From a bacterium 1XD21-70 (GTDB lineage: Bacteria; Bacillota; Clostridia; Lachnospirales; Lachnospiraceae): a DNA stretch of 64,000 nucleotides. The stretch is from the NCBI GenBank assembly GCA_003669055.1, contig RAYB01000013.1, positions 1 through 64,000 on the forward strand, read 5' to 3'. Position numbers and translations under genes: made by a program. The notes beneath the pieces were generated by a model. It had not been told where the DNA came from and ran no database searches. It saw nothing but the letters and a program-made list of their open reading frames with translations. Positions 26,299 through 33,951 of the stretch are shown piece after piece. Position 1 is the stretch's first letter, and each line of letters starts with the position of its first letter.

Positions 26299-27351
26299 TC
26301 ATAAGATATCCCTTCCGGGCAAAGGGGCACACGCCGCTGCCATCATCTCTGCCTGCCTCCGGTAAATCACATTCTCCCCATAGATATCCTGGTAAATCAG
26401 ATCCCCTTGGGCGTTCATCTCAATAATCCTTGGTTTGAGGCTGCCCCTTTCCAGCAGAATATCAATCCCTGCGCTCCTAAGCCCCGGAAAGCATCCCACC
26501 GCACGGCGGCACAGGCTTTTCATTTCCTCCGCCACCGCCTGTGATAGGCCCAGTTCTTTTAATTCCAGCGGATGGTTATTCAAATGCAGGTTCGTGATCG
26601 GCCCCTTGGACAGCCTGGCCAGGCAAAAATCCATCTGCCCGTCCTGCACCACTGCCCTCAGGTCATAAGAATACCCCTGGTATTCTGCCTTGGCATACCA
26701 CCGTTCCACAATGCATCCCAGCTTTAAAAGCCTTTCCACCAGGGAAAGCACCTGGCTGGAATCTGTGACCCGGCGCAGCTGTTTTGTGTTGACCAGCCCT
26801 CCCGGTGCTTTCCTGTCACCCTCTCCCGGTGCCTCCCATGCACACGTATACAGTACCATCTGCCCCGATCTCGGCTGCCACCGAAACGCTGCCACGCCTG
26901 CTGCCCCTGAGCCCCAGGCCGGCTTGAGGAACACCTGGGTAACACGCCGCGCCTGCATGGCCTCCAGCAGCTGCCTTACATCCCCAGCCTCCCCCAGTTC
27001 CTCTGTCACTGCAACGCCCCCGGCCACCAGCCTTGCCTTACAGGCCGGTTTGTCCATCAGCATCCCAATTGCCCCCGGCTCATTGAGAAATTCCACCCCC
27101 TGCGCCGCTTTCATCCGCTCCAGTTCTGCCAACTGCTCCCGGTATCCTCCAACCAGTTCCCAAAGCTGCCCCAGCGCGCAGCTGTCCCACACCGGCGGGT
27201 CAATCTTTAAGAAAACCTCTCCCTGGGGAAAATCCTCCCTCCACCTGCGCCAATCCAAAAACAGGACATGCAGCCCGGCTTCCCGTGCTGCACGCCCCAG
27301 GTAATGAGTCCGTTTGGTACCCGGATTCCCCAAAAGTACTGCCTGCTTCAT
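26299..27351 (-). CDS. STM4014-family ATP-grasp protein
   Basis: A 350-residue protein with an ATP-grasp layout. An N-terminal Rossmann-like part (AVLLGNPGTKRTHYLGRAA) is followed by NEPGAIGMLMDKPACKARL and the ATP-binding VFLKPAWGSGAAGVAAFRW. RPRIIEMNAQGDL-like residues near the end give the Mg-binding Glu and Asn. ATP-grasp enzymes activate a carboxylate as acyl phosphate and join it to an amine or thiol. Substrate unknown. Its ATG overlaps the stop of the LRR gene (ATGA), so the two are translationally coupled. Confidence 0.8.
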   Translation of the reverse strand: MKQAVLLGNPGTKRTHYLGRAAREAGLHVLFLDWRRWREDFPQGEVFLKIDPPVWDSCALGQLWELVGGYREQLAELERMKAAQGVEFLNEPGAIGMLMDKPACKARLVAGGVAVTEELGEAGDVRQLLEAMQARRVTQVFLKPAWGSGAAGVAAFRWQPRSGQMVLYTCAWEAPGEGDRKAPGGLVNTKQLRRVTDSSQVLSLVERLLKLGCIVERWYAKAEYQGYSYDLRAVVQDGQMDFCLARLSKGPITNLHLNNHPLELKELGLSQAVAEEMKSLCRRAVGCFPGLRSAGIDILLERGSLKPRIIEMNAQGDLIYQDIYGENVIYRRQAEMMAAACAPLPGRDIL

Positions 27352-28202
27352 TCCGTCAGCATGGCGTACATATAAACCTCGCCGCGGTAATTGTCCGGCT
27401 TGTTTTTCTCAGAGGCATCCACCTCAACCGAAAGTGCCTCCAGTTTTTTCACCATCTCATCCGACATGAAATGGTAATGGACATCCAGCTTCTCAATGTT
27501 GCCGTATTGGGGAAGCTTATTCAGCAGCAGTTCCCCTCCCTTATCCGACAACGTCCCACAGGACAAATCAAGCGTCTGGATCTGCCCCATGAACTTGCTC
27601 TCCAGCACAACCGCTGTCAGTTCATCCTGGATCTCACTGTCCGCAATCCCCAGGTACTCCAGCTGCGGAAGCTGTACCTTCTCCAAAAAGCCCCGGATCG
27701 TATCCGCATTCCCGTCAAAGCCATAATTATCGCTCCCCATATAAAGCAGCAGCTTTTTCAGTTTTGGAAGCCTGGCTTTCTCAATCTCCTCAATCACCCC
27801 GGTCGGCAGCCCCCCGCAGATAATCGTCAGCGCCTCCAAATTCTCATGGCAGACCTCCCCCAGTGCAAGATCCGTACTTCCCTTAATGGTCAGTTCCCTC
27901 AGATTCGGCAATGCCGCCCACAGCTTGCCATAGTTCCCCTGGATAATCCAGGAAACCTCACACTCCTCAAAATCCATGTCGCCGATGAACAGCTTCTCAA
28001 TATGTGCAAACTGGCCGGCACTCTCAACAATCCCGTCTATGATCGGCTGGCAGCCCTCCTCATATGCACTTCCCCAGTTCCCGACCACCAGTTCTGTCAG
28101 GCTGGGAAAATCCGGATCCGCCAGGATATCCCCCACCATCGTGGACGGCCCTTTCCCAGCCTCATACTCGTCATAATCATAAGAATATGTTTTCATTACC
28201 AT
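27348..28202 (-). CDS. STM4015-family leucine-rich-repeat protein
   Basis: A 284-residue protein with successive leucine-rich repeats (FPSLTELVVGNW, LPNLRELTIKGSTD, NLEALTIICGG, LPKLKKLLLYMGS, LPQLEYLGIADS, IQTLDLSCGTL), a fold used for protein or ligand binding. No catalytic motif is seen. The ATG at 28202 is preferred because AGAGGGG lies 9 bases upstream. A TTG at 28232 is less likely. It begins 39 bases after the phosphoribosyltransferase gene and overlaps the ATP-grasp gene. It probably acts as a scaffold for the enzymes of this operon, by inference only. Confidence 0.8.
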   Translation of the reverse strand: MVMKTYSYDYDEYEAGKGPSTMVGDILADPDFPSLTELVVGNWGSAYEEGCQPIIDGIVESAGQFAHIEKLFIGDMDFEECEVSWIIQGNYGKLWAALPNLRELTIKGSTDLALGEVCHENLEALTIICGGLPTGVIEEIEKARLPKLKKLLLYMGSDNYGFDGNADTIRGFLEKVQLPQLEYLGIADSEIQDELTAVVLESKFMGQIQTLDLSCGTLSDKGGELLLNKLPQYGNIEKLDVHYHFMSDEMVKKLEALSVEVDASEKNKPDNYRGEVYMYAMLTE

Positions 28203-28241
28203 GCTTTTAATCCCCTCTTCCTGTTCCCTCAAAATATACGC

Positions 28242-28880
28242 TTATATCTTTGAATACCCATATGCGTTCACCAGGGCATCCAATTTCTGGCCTTGCCTGC
28301 ACAGCGGGCACTCCCGGTAGTCATAGTCCAGATAATCCGGCAGGTCCTTCTTCCCGAATACCGCATGCACCGGCACACCGCCGACTTCATGCACGGCACT
28401 GAAAACCGCAGAAACCCCCTGGATCTTGCCGCCGTAATACTGGACACTTTCAATTGCCTTCATCACAGAAAACCCTGTGGTCACTGTGGCCATCAGGATA
28501 ATCACATGCTTATCCTTAATCATCGGTGCTGTGTTGTCCCGGAAAATGATCTGGCTGTTGTTATTAAACTCCGGCCGGACTATGTAGATTGTCTTATGCA
28601 TATTTTTGGAAAGCACTCCGCTCCTGGTCAGTTCTTCCGATAAAAACGCCCCTATCACCTCTGTGCCTTCCATGCAAACAATCGTGTCAACCACCAAGCC
28701 ATACAAGTAAGTACCCATCATCCCCTTCGCCACATCCTGTGCCTCGCTGGCCCTGGTCTTTAAGGTCGTCATATCCAGATAATAATTGATATGAGAATGA
28801 TTGGTCGCAAAATGCCCCGGTGTCACCTTTAAAGCTGCGTTCGTCCCTGCTGTATGGATCTTCGTATACCTGGTCTCCAT
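28242..28880 (-). CDS. phosphoribosyltransferase (orotate-PRTase-like)
   Basis: A 212-residue protein of the type I phosphoribosyltransferase fold, often annotated as orotate phosphoribosyltransferase in clostridia. KDKHVIILMATVTTGFSVMKAIE is the PRPP-binding region, with Met-Ala in place of the usual acidic pair, so PRPP chemistry is uncertain. The C-terminus carries a CPLC motif (YRECPLCRQG), not usual in PyrE, which might bind zinc. AAAGGGGG lies 6 bases before the ATG at 28880. The longer frame to 28952 covers the promoter. First gene before the STM4015-4014 pair and probably co-transcribed. Confidence 0.72.
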   Translation of the reverse strand: METRYTKIHTAGTNAALKVTPGHFATNHSHINYYLDMTTLKTRASEAQDVAKGMMGTYLYGLVVDTIVCMEGTEVIGAFLSEELTRSGVLSKNMHKTIYIVRPEFNNNSQIIFRDNTAPMIKDKHVIILMATVTTGFSVMKAIESVQYYGGKIQGVSAVFSAVHEVGGVPVHAVFGKKDLPDYLDYDYRECPLCRQGQKLDALVNAYGYSKI

Positions 28881-28923
28881 AATAATCCCCCTTTCAGCTG
28901 CTTTACCTCTCAATATATTTTTA

Positions 28924-28952
28924 ATTATACCGAAAACAGGCCAGATATACAA
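28924..28952 (-). promoter_or_regulatory. promoter of the phosphoribosyltransferase-STM4015-STM4014 genes
   Basis: Minus-strand TTGTAT (28947-28952), 17-base spacer, TATAAT (28924-28929), about 40 bases before the start at 28880. The gap 28953-29120 shows no gene with a credible ribosome binding site. Confidence 0.7.
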
Positions 28953-29120
28953 GCAAATTTGAAGGCATCAATGAAATATGTTTCTCATACAGGTTCTACG
29001 GTATATCATCATAATACCGGCCTTCTCTATGGTTGCCTGTGTTTTTTTGCAGTACCTCCCCTCCCTCTCCAGACCGCTTTCAGACTAATAACCCTTGTCA
29101 GGCATTTCGGGGCATCCTGC

Positions 29121-29162
29121 AAGGCCCGGCAAAACACGTTCCCACGTATCCTGCCAGGCCTT
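29121..29162 (-). terminator. hairpin after the Rpn C-terminal fragment
   Basis: AAGGCC-GGCA (29121-29131) pairs with TGCC-GGCCTT (29152-29162), with an inner ACGT/ACGT pair. It starts 9 bases after the stop of the fragment. No T run follows on the minus strand, so it is a weak terminator or an RNA-end hairpin. Confidence 0.45.
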
Positions 29163-29170
29163 ATCCTGCC

Positions 29171-29509
29171 CTACAGCTTTGCCTTATAAAACGTCCTTTT
29201 TTCAGCTGGAATATCCATTGCCGCCATTGCCTGTTCGGCACTCCACTTCATATTAGCCATCAGATTTTTAATCGCCTCCAGAAGTGTCTCCTGCCCCTCT
29301 TTCCGTCCTTCTTCCCGTCCTTCTTTCCGTCCTTCTTCCCGTCCTTCTTTCCGTCCCTCTTCCCGTCCCTCTTCCCGTCCTTCTGCTCTCCCTTCTTCCA
29401 ACCCCTTTTCTCTCCCTTCAGTCCTCCCTTCCTCCAACCCTTCCTTTCTCGCTCTGTCTTTCTCCTCGGCAATTTCTTCTTTCATCAGGTTCCTTAGCGC
29501 ATCACACAT
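29171..29509 (-). pseudogene. C-terminal part of an Rpn/PD-(D/E)XK nuclease gene, cut off by IS110
   Basis: The 112-residue frame reads MCDALRNLMKEEIAEEKDR, then a charged array of GREEGRKEG repeats, then the tail IKNLMANMKWSAEQAMAAM...KRTFYKAKL. This is the usual C-terminal end of lachnospiral Rpn-family nuclease/transposase-like proteins. Codons just upstream (RRGSE) continue in frame to the IS end at about 29524. The missing N-terminal part is the fragment at 31126-31806 beyond the IS. A good AGGAGGGG sits 7 bases before its ATG, so the fragment might still be translated. Rpn proteins are DNA endonucleases that promote recombination. Confidence 0.75.
29296..29395. repeat. 12-bp tandem repeats coding for GREEGRKEG
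   Basis: About eight copies of a 12-base unit (CCTTCTTTCCGT and variants) run through the Rpn C-terminal frame and encode the four-residue EEGR/KEGR repeat. The in-frame length keeps the reading frame. Copy number is likely to vary between strains. Confidence 0.8.
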
Positions 29510-29524
29510 CTCCGATCCCCTCCT

Positions 29525-29803
29525 ACTACAATATATTATGGTTAATATCCCTTACAGCCAGTAAGGAATTACCCATCTTGTTGCTTAAGCTGTTAGAATG
29601 TAGAGAGCAATCGGTATATCGGATTCCTCCTTGGACTTCGCGTCCGTAAATAAGTCTGATAACCAGCTCCTCATTCGCAGCATTCGTTTTATGCAGGTTG
29701 AACCACCTTTAAGGTGCGTCCGCGTCACACCACAGTAGATTGAATAGGCAATGAGTAAAACTGGTGCCTACCATTGCATACCAAAGATAGGAGTGACACA
29801 ATT
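29525..29803 (+). ncRNA. candidate IS110 bridge RNA region
   Basis: IS110 elements related to IS621 are known to encode a structured bridge RNA in the non-coding end before the recombinase gene. This stretch is non-coding and holds several small hairpins, for example GGACTTCGCGTCC near 29634 and CACCTTTAAGGTG near 29710. It also has the pair GGCAATG near 29751 and CATTGC near 29772. Which loops match target and donor cannot be settled by eye. RNA ends are not defined. Confidence 0.5.
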
Positions 29804-31021
29804 ATGAATATGAACGCAGTCGGTATTGATATTTCCAAACGAAAAAGCATGGTGTCCATCCTCCGCCCTGGCGGGGAAGTCGTGGCTAAACCTTTTGAAA
29901 TCTCTCATCTGTCCGGTGATGTCCAGTCACTGATTGATCGGATTCACGCTCTTGATGGAGAATCCCGTATCGTTATGGAATGTACCGGTCGATACCATGA
30001 ACCCATTGCCCGTGAGCTTGTGGCAGCCGGGCTCTTTGTAAGCGCCATTAATCCCCAGCTGATACACGACTACCAGGATGGAGACAGCTCCCTCCGTAAA
30101 GTGAAGTCGGACAAAGCTGATTCCCTCAAAATTGCACGATACACTCTTGACAGATGGGAAAAACTAAAACAATATGGTCTTATGGATGAAATACGCAATC
30201 AATTAAAGACCATGAACCGACAGTTTGATTTCTACATGAAGCATAAGACTGCCATGAAAAACAACCTGATCGCTCTCCTTGACCAGTCATATCCAGGAGC
30301 GAACACCTACTTTGACAGCCCCGCCCGTGAAGATGGCAGCCAGAAATGGGTCGACTTCACTGCTACATACTGGCATGTGGACTGTGTCCGTAAGATGTCC
30401 CTGAATGCCTTTGTTGAGCATTATCAGAAATGGTGCCGCCGCAAGAAGTACAACTTCAGCAGAGCAAAAGCTGAAGAAATCCATGGAACAGCCAAGGAAC
30501 TGGTTCCTGTACTTCCAAAAGATGGCTTTACCAAACAAATCCTCAAGCGGGCAACTGAACAATTATATGCTGTTTCCAAGACCGTTGAACAGCTCCGCAC
30601 CCTCATGAACGAAACAGCCGCCACACTGCCAGAATATTCCGTCGTCATGGCCATGAAAGGCGTTGGACCGTCTCTCGGTCCTCAATTGATGGCTGAAATT
30701 GGAGATGTTGCACGTTTTACCCATAGGAATGCGATTACAGCATTTGCCGGTGTCGATCCTGGCGTCAATGAATCAGGCGATTACTCCCAGAAAAGCGTCC
30801 ATGCATCGAAACATGGTTCTCCCGTGCTTCGTAAGACCTTGTTCCAGATCATGGATGTCCTGATTAAGACAAAGCCTCAGGACGACCCCGTGTACTTATT
30901 CATGGATAAGAAACGAGCGCAAGGGAAACCTTACTATGTCTACATGACTGCCGGGGCCAATAAGTTTCTCCGCATTTACTACGGTAGAGTTAAAGAATAT
31001 TTGGCTTCACTTCCGCAATAA
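29804..31021 (+). CDS. IS110-family transposase (DEDD recombinase)
   Basis: The 405-residue product has the N-terminal RuvC-like DEDD domain (GIDISKRKS, MECTGRYHEP, SDKADSLKIARY) and the C-terminal transposase_20 part (MKGVGPSLGPQLMAEIGD, ITAFAGVDPGVNESG, ASKHGSPVLRKTL) with the Ser recombinase-like residue region. It catalyses RNA-guided insertion at short core sites. The ATG at 29804 with AGGAG 10 bases upstream fits better than the ATG at 29774. Complete and apparently intact. Base composition is more AT-rich than its surroundings. Confidence 0.95.
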   Translation: MNMNAVGIDISKRKSMVSILRPGGEVVAKPFEISHLSGDVQSLIDRIHALDGESRIVMECTGRYHEPIARELVAAGLFVSAINPQLIHDYQDGDSSLRKVKSDKADSLKIARYTLDRWEKLKQYGLMDEIRNQLKTMNRQFDFYMKHKTAMKNNLIALLDQSYPGANTYFDSPAREDGSQKWVDFTATYWHVDCVRKMSLNAFVEHYQKWCRRKKYNFSRAKAEEIHGTAKELVPVLPKDGFTKQILKRATEQLYAVSKTVEQLRTLMNETAATLPEYSVVMAMKGVGPSLGPQLMAEIGDVARFTHRNAITAFAGVDPGVNESGDYSQKSVHASKHGSPVLRKTLFQIMDVLIKTKPQDDPVYLFMDKKRAQGKPYYVYMTAGANKFLRIYYGRVKEYLASLPQ

Positions 31022-31125
31022 CAGAGTTACATAATCATACCATTCACAAAACCAGCGTTCTACGGTGGTCTGGTTGTTGTACGCATCTTTCCTACATAAA
31101 ACTTTTTCAAAAAATATTCAATTTT

Positions 31126-31806
31126 CTATTGACTTTTTATTTGCAGGCTTATTTTATCATATAATACCTGGTTTGCTGCAATGCTTACCTGCAAGACTGC
31201 CTCCACATTATTCCTGTCACCTGGCTCTGTCAGTTTTACTGCCTCTTTTACAAACTTCCTGGCATCCGCTTCCCTCACATGGGTGGATAACAGACGCAGG
31301 CTTTTGTGCTTCCCGCCTTTCAAGAGGCTGCTTACAACTACTTGTGTATCAAAAAGCTTCTGCCCTTCAATATAATAAATGCCATCGTATTTCTTTTTCA
31401 CACGAAACCCGGCCTGCTGCAATGCCTCAAACAATTTCCTCGGGTAGCTTTCACGGAAAATAGATACCGTCACTTCCTTTGCCGGTATCTGATCCACCCT
31501 ATCTGCCAGCCCCTTATATAAGCATGCATAACCAACCGCCTTATAATAGTCATCAATGGAAAGCCCGTCTCCGGGGCCTTTATACTCAATGACATTATAT
31601 TTTTTAAAAATATGCCCGATCTCATTCTGAACCGGAGTCTTAAAATGCTTTCGGATCACCAGCAGATCCATCCTCAGCGGCTCTTTCCCTAAAACATGCT
31701 CCCGCTCAAACCCAAGCCGCCCTTTGTCTGCCATCAGTTCGATCTCCATGGCTCCGTAAAACCCGGGATGCCAGGCAATCTCCATGTGTCCAAGGTTATT
31801 CCCCAA
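31126..31806 (-). pseudogene. N-terminal part of an Rpn/PD-(D/E)XK nuclease gene, cut off by IS110
   Basis: The frame runs from a TTG at 31806 (AGGAGGGG 5 bases upstream), or an ATG at 31785, to a stop at 31126 inside the IS end. The last seven codons (SLQIKSQ) are IS sequence. The nuclease core is visible as MDLLVIRK (Asp) and NVIEYKGPGD (Glu-X-Lys), the PD-(D/E)XK pattern, then DDYYKAVGYACLYKG. The natural C-terminal half lies at 29171-29524. The nuclease domain itself is nearly complete, so a truncated active protein cannot be excluded. Confidence 0.78.
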
Positions 31807-31896
31807 ATCTTCCCCTCCTGCTTTTTTTATTTGGTTTGTGAATTTAAAAGCAGGATTTCATATAGAAAGATAAGAACTCTCACAGACACAGCACCG

Positions 31897-31937
31897 CTGC
31901 AGAACCGGCCTTGGCTCGTTTACGAGCCTGGCCGCAG
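31897..31937. terminator. hairpin between the polysaccharide cluster and the Rpn gene
   Basis: CTGC...GGCC..GGCTCG (31897-31918) folds onto CGAGCC.GGCCGCAG (31923-31937) with a TTTA loop. It lies 65 bases after the last polysaccharide gene on the minus strand. No T run follows, so its role as terminator is uncertain. The rest of 31807-32002 holds no gene. Confidence 0.5.
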
Positions 31938-32002
31938 AAATCATTGCTTTGAAAATATTATATCATGAAGAGACCGATGCCACAAGCGGTTTTTACCATG
32001 TA

Positions 32003-32962
32003 TTAGCATTTGCTATCATCCCCGTCCTTATGCCCCTTTCCCACATTCCATGTCTCCCCCACGATATAGATCGGCCGGTCCTTCAGTTCGCTAAAAAGGA
32101 TCGCCATGTACTCCCCGATAATCCCCACAATCAGAAAAAGCACGGCAAACATAAAGCAGTTCAGTATCACAATTGTCGCATATCCGCTAGGCGCCCCCTG
32201 TCGGGTGCACAAGGTATAGAGCATCACGGCCAGCCCCATCAGCCCGGCCAGCCCACCGGCATAAATCCCCAGCTTTAACGGCAGGTTGGAGAAACAAAGG
32301 ATCGTATTGATAGAAAAAGCGAATAATTTGCGGATACTGTACTTGCTCACCCCTGCTGCCCGCTCCTGTGCCTCGTAGCAGATAGCAGCCCGGCAAAAAC
32401 CGATGTTCTGCACATACCCCCGCAGAAAACGGACTTTTTCCCGGTAGCTTTGCCGCAATACCTCTGCCGCCTGCCGGGAAATTGCAAAGAAGTCAGATGC
32501 ATTCGGCTCAAACTTCACATCGGACAAAGTATTGATCAGCCAGTAAAAACCAGATGATGTGATATTTTTCACCACTCCGGCAGAGGCATTTTGGGTGCGC
32601 ACCATCGTAACCACCCCACACCCCTCCTCCAGCTTCTCCACGATTTCCGGCAGGCATGCCGGGGGATGCTGCAGGTCGGCATCCATACACACAATGCCGT
32701 CCCCCCGGGCATAGTCAATCCCGGCAATCATCGCCGCCTCATGGCCAAAATTCCGGGAAAAGCCAATCACCTTCACATGGCTGTCACTTTTTGCCAGTTC
32801 CCCTAAGATCCCCATGCTGCCGTCTTGGCTTCCGTCATTGACAAATAAGATCTCGTAATCCCACAAAAGGCCTTCCAACACCGGCTTTGCCGTCTGGTAA
32901 AACAAGGGCAAAGCCTGTTCTTCATTATATACGGACACCACTACTGATAATAATTTATCCAT
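32003..32962 (-). CDS. family 2 glycosyltransferase with C-terminal membrane anchor (GtrB-like)
   Basis: A 319-residue protein. The N-terminal GT-A domain has SVVVSVYNEEQALP, ILFVNDGSQDGS and the DXD-like CMDADLQHPP. Two membrane spans near residues 230-300 follow. This is the layout of polyisoprenyl-phosphate sugar synthases (GtrB/dolichol-phosphate mannose synthase), which load a sugar from a nucleotide donor onto undecaprenyl phosphate. That would supply the membrane glycosyltransferases of this cluster with donor. Last gene of the cluster, 24 bases after licD. Confidence 0.88.
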   Translation of the reverse strand: MDKLLSVVVSVYNEEQALPLFYQTAKPVLEGLLWDYEILFVNDGSQDGSMGILGELAKSDSHVKVIGFSRNFGHEAAMIAGIDYARGDGIVCMDADLQHPPACLPEIVEKLEEGCGVVTMVRTQNASAGVVKNITSSGFYWLINTLSDVKFEPNASDFFAISRQAAEVLRQSYREKVRFLRGYVQNIGFCRAAICYEAQERAAGVSKYSIRKLFAFSINTILCFSNLPLKLGIYAGGLAGLMGLAVMLYTLCTRQGAPSGYATIVILNCFMFAVLFLIVGIIGEYMAILFSELKDRPIYIVGETWNVGKGHKDGDDSKC

Positions 32963-32986
32963 ATTTCCTTCTGCTGCCCTTCCTCA

Positions 32987-33871
32987 TCATAGATTCTCAT
33001 CCTGGATGCCCAAACTGCTGTCCCCATAAATCTCTATCTGCGCCGTCGAATGCCCCGGAACCCGCTGCTCCTTCGGAGGCAGCTTCATATAGTCTCCATA
33101 AATCCACGTCAAAACCTCATGCCAGTTCCTCGGCACCATCAGCTTTGTGTCGCAAAAAACCATGTCCTCCACCTGTTCGCACCAATCCTTCTGCAGCGTC
33201 ACATACAGGTAATCCGGCTGATAATTGCTATAATACCGCAGGCTGCTTTGGCACCTTCTATCCTTTAACGCTACCATCCGCTGCAGCCAGAACAATACCC
33301 GCATCGGCACCAGGCGCCCCACTGCCGACAGCCCGCCCACCGCCAGCTTATGGAATGCACTGTACTTTTTAAAATCCAGCCGATAGCGGTGTCCCATCGC
33401 CATGCCATAAACCATCTTGTGGAGCAGCAACGTCAGGGCGGCATTAGCCTTGCCCTGCGGCAGCACATCTATGGTAAAAAGATCCACCCACAAATGGTTC
33501 ATCTTTCCCTCATAATACTGCGTCTCCAGCGAATCCTCATGGATCCGGCTGTTCTTATAATAGATCCGTGCAGTAAAATCAAAGAAAGCCCTTCCCTTTT
33601 GGAAATCCCAAGGCATCAAAAGCCCCATGGTGTCCGGCAGTTCCCGCCGTACCACCTTTAAAAATGCCTCGTAATTCTTTCTGGTAAATGCGACATCCGC
33701 ATCGTCGTCCCAGGGAATAAACCCCTGATGGCGGATCGCCCCCAGCAAAGTCCCCGCATCCAGCATATATTGGATCTTGTATTTCCGGCAAATCCGGTCA
33801 ATCTCCTTTAAAATCTTCAAATTGGCTCCATGTGCTTTTGTCAGGTCAAACCTGTCGTCCCTTTTTTCCAT
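32987..33871 (-). CDS. LicD-family phosphotransferase
   Basis: A 294-residue LicD protein with the signature MLDAGTLLGAIRHQGFIPWDDDADVAF, a nucleotidyltransferase-type metal site (DDDAD). LicD enzymes transfer phosphocholine or similar phospho-groups from CDP or UDP donors to surface glycans. Donor and acceptor here are unknown. It sits between RfbH and the GtrB-like gene in the polysaccharide operon, pointing to a phosphorylated decoration of that glycan. Confidence 0.85.
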   Translation of the reverse strand: MEKRDDRFDLTKAHGANLKILKEIDRICRKYKIQYMLDAGTLLGAIRHQGFIPWDDDADVAFTRKNYEAFLKVVRRELPDTMGLLMPWDFQKGRAFFDFTARIYYKNSRIHEDSLETQYYEGKMNHLWVDLFTIDVLPQGKANAALTLLLHKMVYGMAMGHRYRLDFKKYSAFHKLAVGGLSAVGRLVPMRVLFWLQRMVALKDRRCQSSLRYYSNYQPDYLYVTLQKDWCEQVEDMVFCDTKLMVPRNWHEVLTWIYGDYMKLPPKEQRVPGHSTAQIEIYGDSSLGIQDENL

Positions 33872-33951
33872 GCTTCCCTATTCCTTTGCTGCTGTCTGTT
33901 GTGCTTTCCTTGCCGCCGTACCGGCTGCAAAAGGAAAACCGGGTTCCTTAC

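Larger units (their letters stand above)
29525..31149 (+). mobile_element. IS110-family insertion sequence
   Basis: The element carries one DEDD transposase gene and a left non-coding part of about 280 bases. Joining the Rpn fragments across it restores an unbroken frame (LYDKI-RRGSEM) if one CT dinucleotide is the shared core. That CT is at 29523-29524 on the left and 31148-31149 on the right. An equally in-frame alternative on the left is CT at 29526-29527. This gives about 1.62 kb. As usual for IS110, there are no terminal inverted repeats. Confidence 0.8.

Noticed and set aside
26299-28202. Toxin-antitoxin or defence island interpretation of the ATP-grasp/LRR pair
   Set aside because: No toxin fold, nuclease or NTPase sensor is present, and the linked radical SAM and hydrolase genes point to a biosynthetic operon.
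29296-29395. Possible CRISPR-like repeats
   Set aside because: The 12-base units are contiguous with no spacers and are the coding repeat of the GREEG tail.
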